DNA of 64,000 bases. Origin: Pseudanabaena minima. Lineage in GTDB: Bacteria; Cyanobacteriota; Cyanobacteriia; Pseudanabaenales; Pseudanabaenaceae. The DNA lies in NCBI RefSeq assembly GCF_051131155.1, contig NZ_CP159508.1, forward strand, positions 1,550,001-1,614,000. The letters run 5' to 3'. Made by a program: the position numbers and the translations under genes. This document shows, piece after piece, positions 32,364 to 40,064 of the stretch. The notes beneath the pieces are model-generated. The model had not been told where the DNA came from, made no database searches, and worked only from the letters and a program-made list of their open reading frames with translations. Numbering within the stretch: the first letter of the stretch is position 1; every line of letters begins with the position of its first letter.

Positions 32364-33967
32364 TAGACTTCACCCATTGCTACCATTTGGATCGCACGGG
32401 GCATTGCGGGATCGAAACCTCCCATATCCCAAGAATTCGGATCTTTGGGATCGACTAGCGAAAGCTTGTAGGGAGCCAAAGTCACATAGATTGCCTTCGC
32501 ATTAGCATTCACCTTGCGGCGATATTCAGCCAAGGCTTCGCTAGGATGACGACGACCTGCCCAAGATTCGGAATCAGTCCAGAAGCAGAACACATCCGCA
32601 TAGAACTTATTCTTAATCGCCCAGTCGTAAGCCACCGATGCATCAGTACCACCGAAGTTTTGGCTTGATGCCTTCTGCATTGCCGATGTGAAGGAATCCT
32701 TTTTGGTGATTCCCAAATCGCGGAAGTCGGTGGCAAATCCACGAATCGCATAGTTGGTTTCCGCCTTCACCGTTGCCAAAGCCATCGTTGCCGCAATTTC
32801 GCAGCAGGTCAAACCAATGGAACTAACGGTGTAGTAAGCCATCGAACCCGACACATCGATCGCATGGAGGAAAGTCGCACCCGTAGGCGCGATCGCATCG
32901 AAGGACATTTCCAGAGCAGTTTCCAGAATATCGACAATGCGCGGAATTGGTTGCCAAGTCTTTTGGCTACGTCCGAGTGCACCACCAGACTGATAGGTCT
33001 TGAGAGCTTTCAAAACATCAATGGGGTGAATGCGTCCCTTCTTGAGGCGATCGCGATTATTCAACACATTAGCGACATGCTTCAAGTTATCCTTGTTTTT
33101 TGCAGTCAAAACACCAAGTTCGGTCAAGGAGCCAAGGTTCCGCAATAGCGCACCGATAGGCATTTCGTTAAAGAGCAACTGCCATGCACGCACATCCATC
33201 TGTCCGATGGGAGCTGCCATTTCATGGGTGAGTTTACCCTTCGCGATCGCTTCATGGGTCTTGTCAGGATTGCGCTTTAGCCATTCATACCACCAGATTT
33301 GCGCTAACGCATCCGATGGGATCTGCGAAGGAAGTTCATCCCAACCCTTGACCACCCATTGATAGAGCGCTTGTTGGTCGTCGGTTTCAGGCTTAACGTG
33401 AAACAAACGTAGCGCATCACGGTGCGAGAAGCCTTGCCGTTGTTGGTACTTCAGCAATTGATAGGCTAGCGCCTTGGTGTCGGGATTGGAGAGCCATGCC
33501 TTACCGCTTTCACGAATGACTTTACCGAAGCCACGCATGGACTTGGTGTAGTTCATCCATTCATAGAAGTGGCTACCCGTGCGAACAACTTGCGGAAAGA
33601 TTTCCATGAAGTTCCGCTTGGCAGCTTGGCTGTCACCCATCGATAGCAAGACTAGAGCCAGAATGGGAGCGCTGTTATTTACCGCACGACCATCGCTAGC
33701 ATAGAGAATTTCGCTTGCCACGCGATCGGCATCTTCGGCGACACATTTCTGCACCGTATCGATGAAATCGGCAGACAGTTCGTGCTTACCAGCGTAGTAG
33801 GTGCTTTGAGCCGTACCAATCAGCAAGCAACGACGCAACATGCGCCAGATACCCGCATCAAAGGCAAAGCCACCCGATCGCCCTTGGATCATTTCGGCTT
33901 CACGACCTGCGATCGCTTGAGTTTGAGGAGTACCTTTGGGTTTCTGAAATAAGAATTTATAAGACAT
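32363..33967 (-). CDS. rsr: Ro60 orthologue, TROVE-domain RNA-binding protein
   Basis: 534 residues, the usual Ro60/Rsr length. The N-terminal two thirds are the helical-repeat ring (TROVE): WRMLRRCLLIGTAQSTYYAG, FYEWMNYTKSMRGFGKVIRE and the block ELGVLTAKNKDNLKHVANVL. The C-terminal third is a von Willebrand A domain with MIDAS residues DVSGSM (371-376), Thr in GGTDAS (about 441) and WTDSESW. Ro60 proteins bind misfolded RNA in the ring's cavity and Y RNA on its outer surface, and with PNPase tune RNA decay and stress survival in bacteria. A GGAG lies eight bases before ATG 33967. Upstream on the same strand is a run of tRNA-like RNAs with a Y-type core, its expected partners. Confidence 0.93.
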   Translation of the reverse strand: MSYKFLFQKPKGTPQTQAIAGREAEMIQGRSGGFAFDAGIWRMLRRCLLIGTAQSTYYAGKHELSADFIDTVQKCVAEDADRVASEILYASDGRAVNNSAPILALVLLSMGDSQAAKRNFMEIFPQVVRTGSHFYEWMNYTKSMRGFGKVIRESGKAWLSNPDTKALAYQLLKYQQRQGFSHRDALRLFHVKPETDDQQALYQWVVKGWDELPSQIPSDALAQIWWYEWLKRNPDKTHEAIAKGKLTHEMAAPIGQMDVRAWQLLFNEMPIGALLRNLGSLTELGVLTAKNKDNLKHVANVLNNRDRLKKGRIHPIDVLKALKTYQSGGALGRSQKTWQPIPRIVDILETALEMSFDAIAPTGATFLHAIDVSGSMAYYTVSSIGLTCCEIAATMALATVKAETNYAIRGFATDFRDLGITKKDSFTSAMQKASSQNFGGTDASVAYDWAIKNKFYADVFCFWTDSESWAGRRHPSEALAEYRRKVNANAKAIYVTLAPYKLSLVDPKDPNSWDMGGFDPAMPRAIQMVAMGEV

Positions 33968-34032
33968 GACATTCTCCGTCCCGTAAGGGAAAGTTAAAGA
34001 GAACTTCCTTCACCTCGACCAAAGAGAAGGAA

Positions 34033-34170
34033 TCGGCAGGGTAGGACTCGAACCTACAGGATCTTGCGATCGATTGAACCTAGATAACCCTCTACAGTTC
34101 GGTCTTTACAGACAAGGGTTCCCATAAAGGCATTAAATCAACTGCGTCTACCAATTTTCGCCACCTGCCG
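34033..34170 (-). ncRNA. Y RNA-like tRNA mimic A (138 nt), nearest to rsr
   Basis: Acceptor arms CGGCAGG (5', from 34170) and CCTGCCG (3') pair at 7/7. Then come a D arm GCG...TTGGTAGA...CGC, and a T arm GTAGG-TTCGAGT-CCTAC at the 3' end. A variable-arm-like hairpin GATC-GCAA-GATC makes it Leu/Ser-like. At the anticodon loop about 55 nt are inserted: AACCCT, a GTCT-GTAA-AGAC hairpin, CGAACTGTAG, then AGGGTTATC, with AACCCT pairing AGGGTT. The strand GACCGAACTGTAGAGGGTTA is very close to the 5' strand of vertebrate Y RNAs as I remember it (GGUCCGAUGGUAGUGGGUUA). Too short for a group I intron. Confidence 0.75.
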
Positions 34171-34219
34171 AAAATGTGAACATCTAAAAGCTAATTGCTA
34201 AAAGCTAAGGGTTTTGTGA

Positions 34220-34258
34220 TTTTTTGTAGTGCGGCTTTGCCGCGCTACAAAAAATCAG
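34220..34258. repeat. Palindrome between RNA A and RNA B
   Basis: ATTTTTTGTAGTGCGGC / GCCGCGCTACAAAAAAT with a short tip. It may terminate or separate the two RNAs; the same kind of palindrome is spread over the window. Confidence 0.6.
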
Positions 34259-34293
34259 TTCTTCCTAATTGCTAAAAGCTAAAAACTTTTAGA

Positions 34294-34418
34294 GGGGGTG
34301 GAATGGGACTCGAACCCACATCTCGCGACATAAAGGGGGGAATCGTTAAAAGCGATAACCTTAAAGTCTGCGTCCCTTTCGGGCAAAAGTGCGTTCTACC
34401 AGTTGAACTATCCACCCC
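34294..34418 (-). ncRNA. Y RNA-like tRNA mimic B (about 125 nt)
   Basis: Acceptor GGGGTGGA pairs with TCCACCCC. The D arm is AGTTC-AACTGGTA-GAACG and the T arm GTGGG-TTCGAGT-CCCAT. Between them the anticodon arm is replaced by CCC-GAAA-GGG (GNRA-capped hairpin), then ACGCAGACTTTAAGGTTATC at 34354-34373, then GC. The body differs from RNA A, so the two come from different tRNA frameworks, but hairpin plus CGCAGA-TTTAAGGTTATCGC is the shared core. No CCA is encoded. Confidence 0.75.
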
Positions 34419-34576
34419 AAGATTGGGGTAGAGCTAAAGAAGTAGCGATTTTGAGTAATGCAGTGCCACACTACGCGCAACACTGTATTAATTCTTTAGA
34501 ACTACCGATTTGGAACTTTGATTTTTTACTTTGTTAAGGAAAGATGGCAACCCGCAGGCAAAACATCTAGTTTAGG

Positions 34577-34693
34577 AAGGGATGGGAATTGAACCCAATC
34601 ACCTCATGGAGGTGATGCAACCAAAGCGATAACCCTAGCCAATTCGTCCCTTTAATTACTGTGTGGCGCGAAGCGCCACACAGTAATCTAGGG
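34577..34693 (-). ncRNA. Y RNA-like tRNA mimic C, altered by a palindrome
   Basis: The 3' half has T arm ATGGG-type pairing around TTCAATT and a long variable-arm-like stem ATCACCT-CCATG-AGGTGAT. The core GGGACGAATTGGCTAGGGTT, then ATCGC, lies at 34626-34650. CTAGGG (34638-34633) can pair with CCCTAG (34693-34688), enclosing the palindrome TGTGTGGCGC/GCGCCACACA. Minimal folding as AAGGGA...TCCCTT (34577-34652) is also possible. It looks as though a palindromic repeat has entered the apical hairpin of the Y-type stem, or taken its place. Confidence 0.55.
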
Positions 34694-34761
34694 CAAAGAG
34701 AAGTTTCGATTGCGATCGCATAACTATCTCTCCAAAACATTACTCAGAATCAAACTCCCAA

Positions 34762-34885
34762 TTGACGGAGAGGGACTCGAACCCTCGACACTTGGCGTTT
34801 CAGGCGATAACCCTAAATCTGCGACCTTTGCAGGTAAGGAACGAAAAAGGATGTTTTCAATGCTCTACCACTGAGCTACCCGTCA
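34762..34885 (-). ncRNA. Y RNA-like tRNA mimic D (124 nt)
   Basis: The acceptor TGACGGG pairs with TCCGTCA (7 pairs, one G-U), followed by a discriminator A. Positions 8-9 are TA; the D arm is GCTC-AGTGGTA-GAGC and the T arm GAGGG-TTCGAGT-CCCTC. In place of the anticodon arm are about 65 nt with the hairpin ACCT-GCAA-AGGT, then CGCAGATTTAGGGTTATCGC. This is the clearest case of a tRNA body with D and T arms intact and a foreign stem at the anticodon end. Confidence 0.78.
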
Positions 34886-34986
34886 ATATATCGAATTTAA
34901 ATTTTGCCTATAGCAAAATTTAAATTGAGAGTTTTATCGAATTTGAATTTTGCCATAGGCAGAATTCAAATTGAGAGTTTTGGTTT

Positions 34987-35107
34987 GGGGATAGATGCCA
35001 CTTGCGAACAAGCAGCACCTATCTGGTAGCAATAACCCTGAATGCTTCAGCCCAAATAGGCAAGTCATTGCATAAAGGAATTCAGCAGTTTGCGAGGCTG
35101 CATCTCC
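34987..35107 (-). ncRNA. Y RNA-like RNA E, diverged, without classical T arm
   Basis: The core CAGGGTTATTGC is at 35028-35040 and its 5' strand GGGCTGAAGCATTCAGGGTT mirrors the Y-type strand; CTGAAT pairs with ATTCAG around a TTGCC-TATTT-GGGC hairpin. The ends AGATGC and GCATCT pair. The 3' hairpin TGCTGCTTG-TTCG-CAAGTGGCA replaces the T arm. It is less tRNA-like than A, B and D and may be the leading, more Y-only member of the series. Confidence 0.6.
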
Positions 35108-35111
35108 TTTT

Positions 35112-35190
35112 CTAATTGCTACACAAATACTTGAGTAGTACATGTAATGGCAATTAGACTAGGCGTTCTACGCGCTTGAACTACGCTGCA
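35112..35190 (-). ncRNA. Structured leader of the tRNA-like RNA series
   Basis: CTAATTGC and GCAATTAG (35112-35157) form a perfect 8-bp stem over an inner stem TACT-AGTA. Before it lies GTAGTTCAAGCGCGTAGAAC, a D-arm-like piece (GTTC...GAAC) resembling that of RNA B. It may be part of RNA E or a decayed sixth unit. Confidence 0.4.
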
Positions 35191-35195
35191 CTACA

Positions 35196-35224
35196 TTTAT
35201 ACTACACGTACTACAAGAATGCAA
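35196..35224 (-). promoter_or_regulatory. Likely promoter of the tRNA-like RNA-rsr operon
   Basis: On the minus strand: TTGCAT at 35224-35219, a 17-bp spacer and TATAAA at 35201-35196. The spacing is ideal and the -10 is 5/6. The start would fall near 35189, just ahead of the structured leader, so one transcript could cover RNAs E to A and rsr. Confidence 0.55.
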
Positions 35225-35284
35225 TAGCGATCGCCAATTTATTTACAGTTTTATTTACAACACTCTGCGCTCAAACCCAAACCA

Positions 35285-35331
35285 AGAGAATTTTTGAAAG
35301 TTTTGCTTCGCAAAACTTTCAAAAATTCTCT
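35285..35331. repeat. Hairpin repeat
   Basis: AGAGAATTTTTGAAAGTTTT / AAAACTTTCAAAAATTCTCT with tip GCTTCGC. Close in type to the repeat at 16242. Confidence 0.65.
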
Positions 35332-35333
35332 TG

Positions 35334-35448
35334 TATAGCAACGTAAAGATAGCTAGGACAAATCAAAAACCAAAAGATGGGTGGCGGCGCTTCGCGCCGC
35401 CACCCATCTTTTGGTTTTTATGTCCTAAGCAAAACTTACATTGCTATA
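35334..35448. mobile_element. MITE-like palindrome with TATAGCAA ends (copy 3)
   Basis: TATAGCAACGTAA...GGACA at the left and TGTCC...TTACATTGCTATA at the right bracket the hairpin AAAAACCAAAAGATGGGTGG / CCACCCATCTTTTGGTTTTT. The longest terminal repeats of this family in the window. Confidence 0.7.
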
Positions 35449-35494
35449 GTTCATGTGGACAGTAATATGTAAACCGCTATATCGCAGTAGTATG

Positions 35495-36733
35495 GACAAG
35501 GACTATATGCGATCGCCTAAGCGAATGAATCGTAAATTTTGGATTATTGCTCTCATTTCTTTTATTAACTCCCTGAGTTTTACGATTCTGATCCCTGTTT
35601 TGTACCAATATGGTAGACAGTTCAAATTAGATGATTTTCAGACCAGCTTACTATTTGCAATTTATGCGATCGCCCAATTTTTTGCGACCCCAATCATTGG
35701 TAAACTCTCAGACCGCTTTGGACGCAAGCCTCTATTGATCATCAGTTTAGCGGGAACGGTGGTTGCCAATCTGATGGCAGGAACAGCAGGGAGTGCCACA
35801 GTTTTGTTCTTTGCAAGATTTATTGATGGAATCACAGGTGGTAATGCTTCCGTTGCCCAAGCTGTCATCTCCGATGTCACTAGCCCAGAAAACCGTGCTA
35901 AAGCTTTTGGAATTAATGGAGCTGCCTTTGGGCTAGGGTTTATTCTGGGGCCAGCAATCAGTTTACTTGCCCAAAAAGTTGCACTTAATACACCGTTAGG
36001 AAAATCCTTTGGCGCTTCTTTTTTGGTATCAGGAACAATTGCAGCGATCGCCTTAGTCCTCACAATTTTCCTTCTGCCAGAAACCCTCAAAAACAAAGCT
36101 CAAAAAGCTCAAAACATTTTCGATCTTGGCTTAGAGAATTTGATCAAAGGCTTATTTATGCCAAAAATTGGCATCTTACTAGTCATTAATTTCCTTACAG
36201 GACTAACATTTAATATCTTTACCTTTGCTTTTCAACCTTACTTTTTGACAGTTATCAAACAGAATAGTGATGCACTTACTCTAATGTTTTTGCTATTTGG
36301 AGTCCTAGGCGTAATTATGCAGACCTTGGGCATTTCTCTGATGACTAAACGTCTACAACTAGTACAGATTCTCTTTTTAGGATTATTAATCCGTAGCATT
36401 TCTTTCGCTTTAATGCCTATTTGGGAAAATGTATATTACTTTGTCGCCGTATGTATTCTATTTTCATTATTGAACTCCGTCGTCCAACCAATGATTAGTG
36501 CCTTGCTCTCTCTCAATACTAGCGCTGAAGAACAAGGTACAATCCTCGGTCTCAATTCTTCCTATCTGAGCATATCCAATGGTTTTGGACCAATAATTGC
36601 AGGATTAGTTGTCAATCAAAATAATCCTAGCTCCTATGGTTATCCACTCTATCTAGCAGGAATTTGTACATTTCTAGTGCTAATTTTTGCATTTGTAAAA
36701 CGTAAAAGCTATGCAGTGAGAGTAATTCAGTAA
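35495..36733 (+). CDS. MFS transporter (TetA/MdtG-like)
   Basis: I choose ATG 35495; ATG 35453 would start five bases after the MITE, and ATG 35525 is a further option. About 412 residues with 12 predicted helices. The MFS loop 2-3 signature is GKLSDRFGRKPLLIIS, and the motif ARFIDGITGGNASVAQAVISD in helix 5 marks the drug/H+ antiporter-1 group (12 TMS). Helix 4-5 charges are kept. It likely exports a small molecule by proton exchange; the substrate is unknown. The nearest relatives by pattern are the tetracycline-type exporters, but no resistance should be assumed. Confidence 0.85.
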   Translation, partial: DKDYMRSPKRMNRKFWIIALISFINSLSFTILIPVLYQYGRQFKLDDFQTSLLFAIYAIAQFFATPIIGKLSDRFGRKPLLIISLAGTVVANLMAGTAGSATVLFFARFIDGITGGNASVAQAVISDVTSPENRAKAFGINGAAFGLGFILGPAISLLAQKVALNTPLGKSFGASFLVSGTIAAIALVLTIFLLPETLKNKAQKAQNIFDLGLENLIKGLFMPKIGILLVINFLTGLTFNIFTFAFQPYFLTVIKQNSDALTLMFLLFGVLGVIMQTLGISLMTKRLQLVQILFLGLLIRSISFALMPIWENVYYFVAVCILFSLLNSVVQPMISALLSLNTSAEEQGTILGLNSSYLSISNGFGPIIAGLVVNQNNPSSYGYPLYLAGICTFLVLIFAFVKRKSYAVRVIQ

Positions 36734-36829
36734 TATCGATTAAAATCAGAGACTTGGGCTTGGAGACCAAGCCCCTACCGATCCAAAAGATGTAGGGGTT
36801 TGATTCCCAAATCCTCTTTCAACCCTCTT

Positions 36830-37789
36830 TTATGCTAGTGACAACTCACCAACAGCTTCTAAGCGACTATATTTACCAACTGAAAGAAAAGATTCTTCGA
36901 GACTTTGAGCAACTGTCGGATTAATCCATCCTAATTGCTTTAACAAATGAATAGAAACCGCATTTTTTGCTCTTTTAGAGCCATCCATTACCTTGATGGC
37001 TAACCCTAATCCTTCGCCAATTCTTCCAATACATTGCACTCCTTCTGCACCAGACTTACTGACAACTTCTCCATTACTGAGACGCATTAGCTCTGTGTCA
37101 AATTGTCCATTTCCAGACACCATATCAGGATGTCTAGTCATCGCACGGGTAATACGTTCTAGATGCAATTGATCATGAGCTGATAGCAAAGCGTAGAGTC
37201 GAGCTAATTGCCCAATCTCTAATAAATAGGTCGGAACACCACAATCATCATGGGCGCAAATAAATTCAGCAGCAGGCATATGTAAGAGATCAGCCATTGT
37301 ATTGAGCGCCAGTTGCTGTACAGGATGATGGCGATCCATATAGGAAGAAATCTGCCACCCTTGTTGTTTGCAGATAGCAATCATGCCTGCGTGCTTTCCA
37401 GAACAATTATGCTGGAGCGGGCTTTTTTGACATTCTGGGAGTGGACATTGTAAAGCGCTTGGCTCTACATCACATCGCCAAAGAATGCTAAAAACTTGTC
37501 GGGCTTGGGCGATCGTCCCTTGGTGCGAGCCGCAAATAATGGCAAGATCTGTTTCTGAAAGGTTAAACCGCTCCTGTGCGCCAGTGATCGAGACGGGTAG
37601 CGCTTGAATAGGTTTGAGGCTAGAACGGGCAAAGGTAGTTGTCTGGGGATCACCTGCTGCTGAGAGGATTCGACCTCTAGTATCAACGACGGCAGCTTGG
37701 CAAGAGTGGATTGACTCGACAATGCCCTCACGTAGCAATTGGACGGTAATTTTGTTAGCGGAGAAACGATTACGCTTGCCAAGGTTCAT
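36830..37789 (-). CDS. L-asparaginase, AnsA/ReAII (class 3) type
   Basis: 319 residues. The conserved blocks of this asparaginase class are visible: ARSSLKPIQALP (about 49-60, nucleophile Ser-Lys pair), GSHQG, LQHNCSGKHAGMIAICK (about 126-142) and ICAHDDCGVPTYLLEI (about 179-194). Cys131 in NCSGKHAG with Cys185 and His/Lys neighbours form the metal/Cys centre known for the Rhizobium etli inducible enzyme. It hydrolyses L-asparagine to aspartate and ammonia in the cytosol. It is distinct from the classical AnsB and plant-type enzymes. Convergent with the MFS gene. Confidence 0.88.
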   Translation of the reverse strand: MNLGKRNRFSANKITVQLLREGIVESIHSCQAAVVDTRGRILSAAGDPQTTTFARSSLKPIQALPVSITGAQERFNLSETDLAIICGSHQGTIAQARQVFSILWRCDVEPSALQCPLPECQKSPLQHNCSGKHAGMIAICKQQGWQISSYMDRHHPVQQLALNTMADLLHMPAAEFICAHDDCGVPTYLLEIGQLARLYALLSAHDQLHLERITRAMTRHPDMVSGNGQFDTELMRLSNGEVVSKSGAEGVQCIGRIGEGLGLAIKVMDGSKRAKNAVSIHLLKQLGWINPTVAQSLEESFLSVGKYSRLEAVGELSLA

Positions 37790-37834
37790 ATATTAATGCT
37801 TTAGGATCGCCATTAACATCTTACGGTAATTCAA

Positions 37835-37882
37835 AAGCCAAAAACTAGAGACTACGCTAAGTGTAGTCTCTAGTTTTTGGCT
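37835..37882. terminator. Strong hairpin upstream of the asparaginase gene
   Basis: CAAAAGCCAAAAACTAGAGA / TCTCTAGTTTTTGGCTTTTT with tip CTACGCTAAGTGTAG. It lies in the 5' region of the asparaginase gene and downstream of nothing on the plus strand, so it is more likely one of the palindromic repeats than a working terminator. Confidence 0.5.
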
Positions 37883-37980
37883 TTTTTGCTGAGAGTATAG
37901 TTTGACAACATGCTTAACAAAAAATATTGGGGTCATTAGTATGGTTATAAATCGCAAGATTTTGCCATGACACTGAAGGT

Positions 37981-38148
37981 GTGAAGTTTGACGAGAGTTT
38001 AGGGACAATGAAAATACCTAAATTTGGAAGTGGGGGAACATTTACTTTGCCAACATATACAAAAGAAGCATTAACTGTCGAAGATCCCAATGGTTACAAA
38101 TCTCCCTATTTTTGGGCTTCTTTTGGCTTAACTGGTAATCCTTGGTAA
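37981..38148 (+). pseudogene. C-terminal fragment resembling a CHAT-domain protein
   Basis: An open stretch of 55 codons ends GYKSPYFWASFGLTGNPW before TAA. The (H/S)PY(Y/F)WA-F-L-G pattern is the usual last segment of CHAT (caspase-like) domains in cyanobacteria. No upstream catalytic part is present; codons before 37981 are not convincing. It is either a truncated relic or a fragment of another gene I do not recognise. Confidence 0.35.
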
Positions 38149-38254
38149 CTATTATTTAAAAAAAGCTATCTTTAGTTGATTTTGGGTAATCTAAATTCGC
38201 ATTCCCTTATTTAAAAACTTAGTCTATCTATATCAATTTAAATTATTTCAATCC

Positions 38255-38968
38255 ATGAAACCTTATTTTAAAATCCTTCGCAAATGTATTGTCTTTAGTA
38301 TTGTTTTTGGTGTCAACTTCTCTCTCTTGACAGCACAAATGCAAGCAACTACGGAAAAAACTTTTTTTGATCTTTGTAAAGACAAAGCTGGCTTAACACC
38401 TGAAACTCAGTATACGATAAATCTTCTACTGAAAAGAACGGGTACTTTTAACTGTGCTATAGCTCATACAAAATTGATGAATTTAAAATCGCTCTCCTTG
38501 TCTGATAATCAGATCACTGATATTAGTCCACTGAGTACCTTAGTTAATCTGAGAGGGCTTTCACTGAAGAATAATAAAATCTCTGACATCAGCTCACTCA
38601 AATCGCTGGAAAGATTAGAGAGTCTTTCTCTTTCCGATAATCAGATCGTCGATATTAAGCCATTAACAAAGCTAACAAAATTAACTAAACTAGGTATTAC
38701 TGGTAATCGTGTTTCTGACATTAGCCCTCTTAAAAATATGATAAATTTAGTTGCTCTTAGTGCCAATCGTAATCAAATCTCTGATGTGAGTCCTTTACAA
38801 TTTCTTACTAATCTTGAAATGCTATTTCTAAAAGATAATAAGATTACAGATATTATGCCGTTACAATCTTTGAAAAGATTACGAGTCGTTACGTTTAGTC
38901 GCAACCCAATTATCAAAAAAACTTGTCCTTTTATTAATAAAGAGTTTTGTAAATTCCTTGATTTGTAA
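38255..38968 (+). CDS. Exported leucine-rich repeat protein (internalin-like)
   Basis: 237 residues. An N-terminal signal peptide (hydrophobic about 11-27, cleavage near AQMQA) precedes a Cys-containing cap (LCKDKAGLTPETQYTINLLL) and six to seven 22-residue LRRs of the internalin/SDS22 kind: LSLSDNQITDISPLSTLVNL and variants. A C-terminal cap holds Cys in KKTCPFINKEFCKF. The protein is predicted periplasmic or secreted and made for binding proteins; the partner is unknown. Confidence 0.85.
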   Translation: MKPYFKILRKCIVFSIVFGVNFSLLTAQMQATTEKTFFDLCKDKAGLTPETQYTINLLLKRTGTFNCAIAHTKLMNLKSLSLSDNQITDISPLSTLVNLRGLSLKNNKISDISSLKSLERLESLSLSDNQIVDIKPLTKLTKLTKLGITGNRVSDISPLKNMINLVALSANRNQISDVSPLQFLTNLEMLFLKDNKITDIMPLQSLKRLRVVTFSRNPIIKKTCPFINKEFCKFLDL

Positions 38969-39219
38969 GTATCCATTTTGATAGAGAGGCATTTGAAAGA
39001 CAAATTATCTCTTTTGAGTCCTATAAGATTTGGGCGATCGCATACACAATACAAAAATAGCGATCACCCCTTGCTTTTGGATTTAAGACTTAGGCGATCG
39101 CATGTTCAGATTTTTGTCTTGGGGCTTTGTAATGCAAATTGCTGATTTAGAGTTTTTTTAGGAAAAGTTTCTGAAAAAATGTTAGTTTTTGGTAGAGCGA
39201 ATTTTTCAATCAGAAATAC

Positions 39220-40059
39220 ATGTCGATGGAGCCAGTCCGATCTCTGACCAAAAATAGTAGCAATGTGGTCACACCATTGCTAGAACTGCGTGATATTCAT
39301 AAAAGTTTTGGATCTAATGCTGTATTAAATGGTGTTGATCTCACTGTACATACAGGTGAAGCGATCGCCATCATTGGCCCCTCTGGTACTGGCAAATCGA
39401 CAATCTTACGCATTATTTGCGGACTCCTTGCCCCTGACCAAGGTGAGCTATACATCAATGGCAACCTTGTTTCTTCTGAAGATGATATCCAAGAAGGAGG
39501 TTACGGCTTAAGTATTGGGATGGTATTTCAAAATGCCGCTCTCTTTGACTCACTCACGGTTGCCGAAAATGTGGGATTCTCTTTATTTGAGCATTCCCGC
39601 CTGTCACGCCGCGAGATTTATCGGCTGGTTGAACATAAGCTAGCTATGGTGGGTTTAGAAAATATTTGCGATCGCTATCCGAGCCAACTATCAGGCGGGA
39701 TGCGAAAACGGGTGAGTTTTGCCCGTGCGATTATGGATGACCCCACCGCCAAAACGCAAACAAAAAAAGTGTTGCTCTATGATGAACCCACCGCAGGACT
39801 TGACCCTGTGGCTTCGACGATTATCGAAGACTTGATGCGATCGCTCCGAGAGCAACAGGTCTGTGATAGCTATATTGTTGTTACTCACCAAGACAGCACG
39901 ATCCGCCGTACAGCCGATCGCTTGATCGTTCTTTATCGCGGATCGGTGCGCTATGCAGGAAACGTGAGTACAATTGATACTGCCGACAATCCGTATGTCA
40001 GACAATTTTTTAGTGGCAGTACTGAAGGTCCAATTCAACTTTTGACTAGGGAGGTATAA
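39220..40059 (+). CDS. ABC transporter ATP-binding protein, MlaF/TGD3 type
   Basis: 279 residues. Walker A is IGPSGTGKST (about 53-62), the signature LSGGMRKRVSFARAIM (about 157-172) and Walker B VLLYDEPTAGLD. The long Q-loop region with QNAALFDSLTVAENVGF and GGMRKR are typical of MlaF-like ATPases of MCE lipid importers. The MlaD-type gene follows after 5 bp, so they form an operon. The permease (MlaE) is not in this window. It should power phospholipid transport between the envelope membranes. Confidence 0.9.
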   Translation: MSMEPVRSLTKNSSNVVTPLLELRDIHKSFGSNAVLNGVDLTVHTGEAIAIIGPSGTGKSTILRIICGLLAPDQGELYINGNLVSSEDDIQEGGYGLSIGMVFQNAALFDSLTVAENVGFSLFEHSRLSRREIYRLVEHKLAMVGLENICDRYPSQLSGGMRKRVSFARAIMDDPTAKTQTKKVLLYDEPTAGLDPVASTIIEDLMRSLREQQVCDSYIVVTHQDSTIRRTADRLIVLYRGSVRYAGNVSTIDTADNPYVRQFFSGSTEGPIQLLTREV

Positions 40060-40064
40060 GGCTC

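Noticed and set aside
34033..34170. Reading RNA A as an ordinary tRNA-Leu(UAA) with a group I intron
   Set aside because: The insertion is only about 55 nt, far below group I size, lacks group I core sequences, and shares the GGTTATC core with neighbouring RNAs that have different bodies.
34934..35143. A 69-codon open frame on the minus strand
   Set aside because: It overlies RNA E and its stems; no ribosome-binding site or family resemblance.
36740..36825. Terminator for the MFS gene from GGGCTTGG/CCAAGCCC
   Set aside because: A short stem without a U-tract, with blocks repeated near 63730; more likely a piece of an interspersed repeat.
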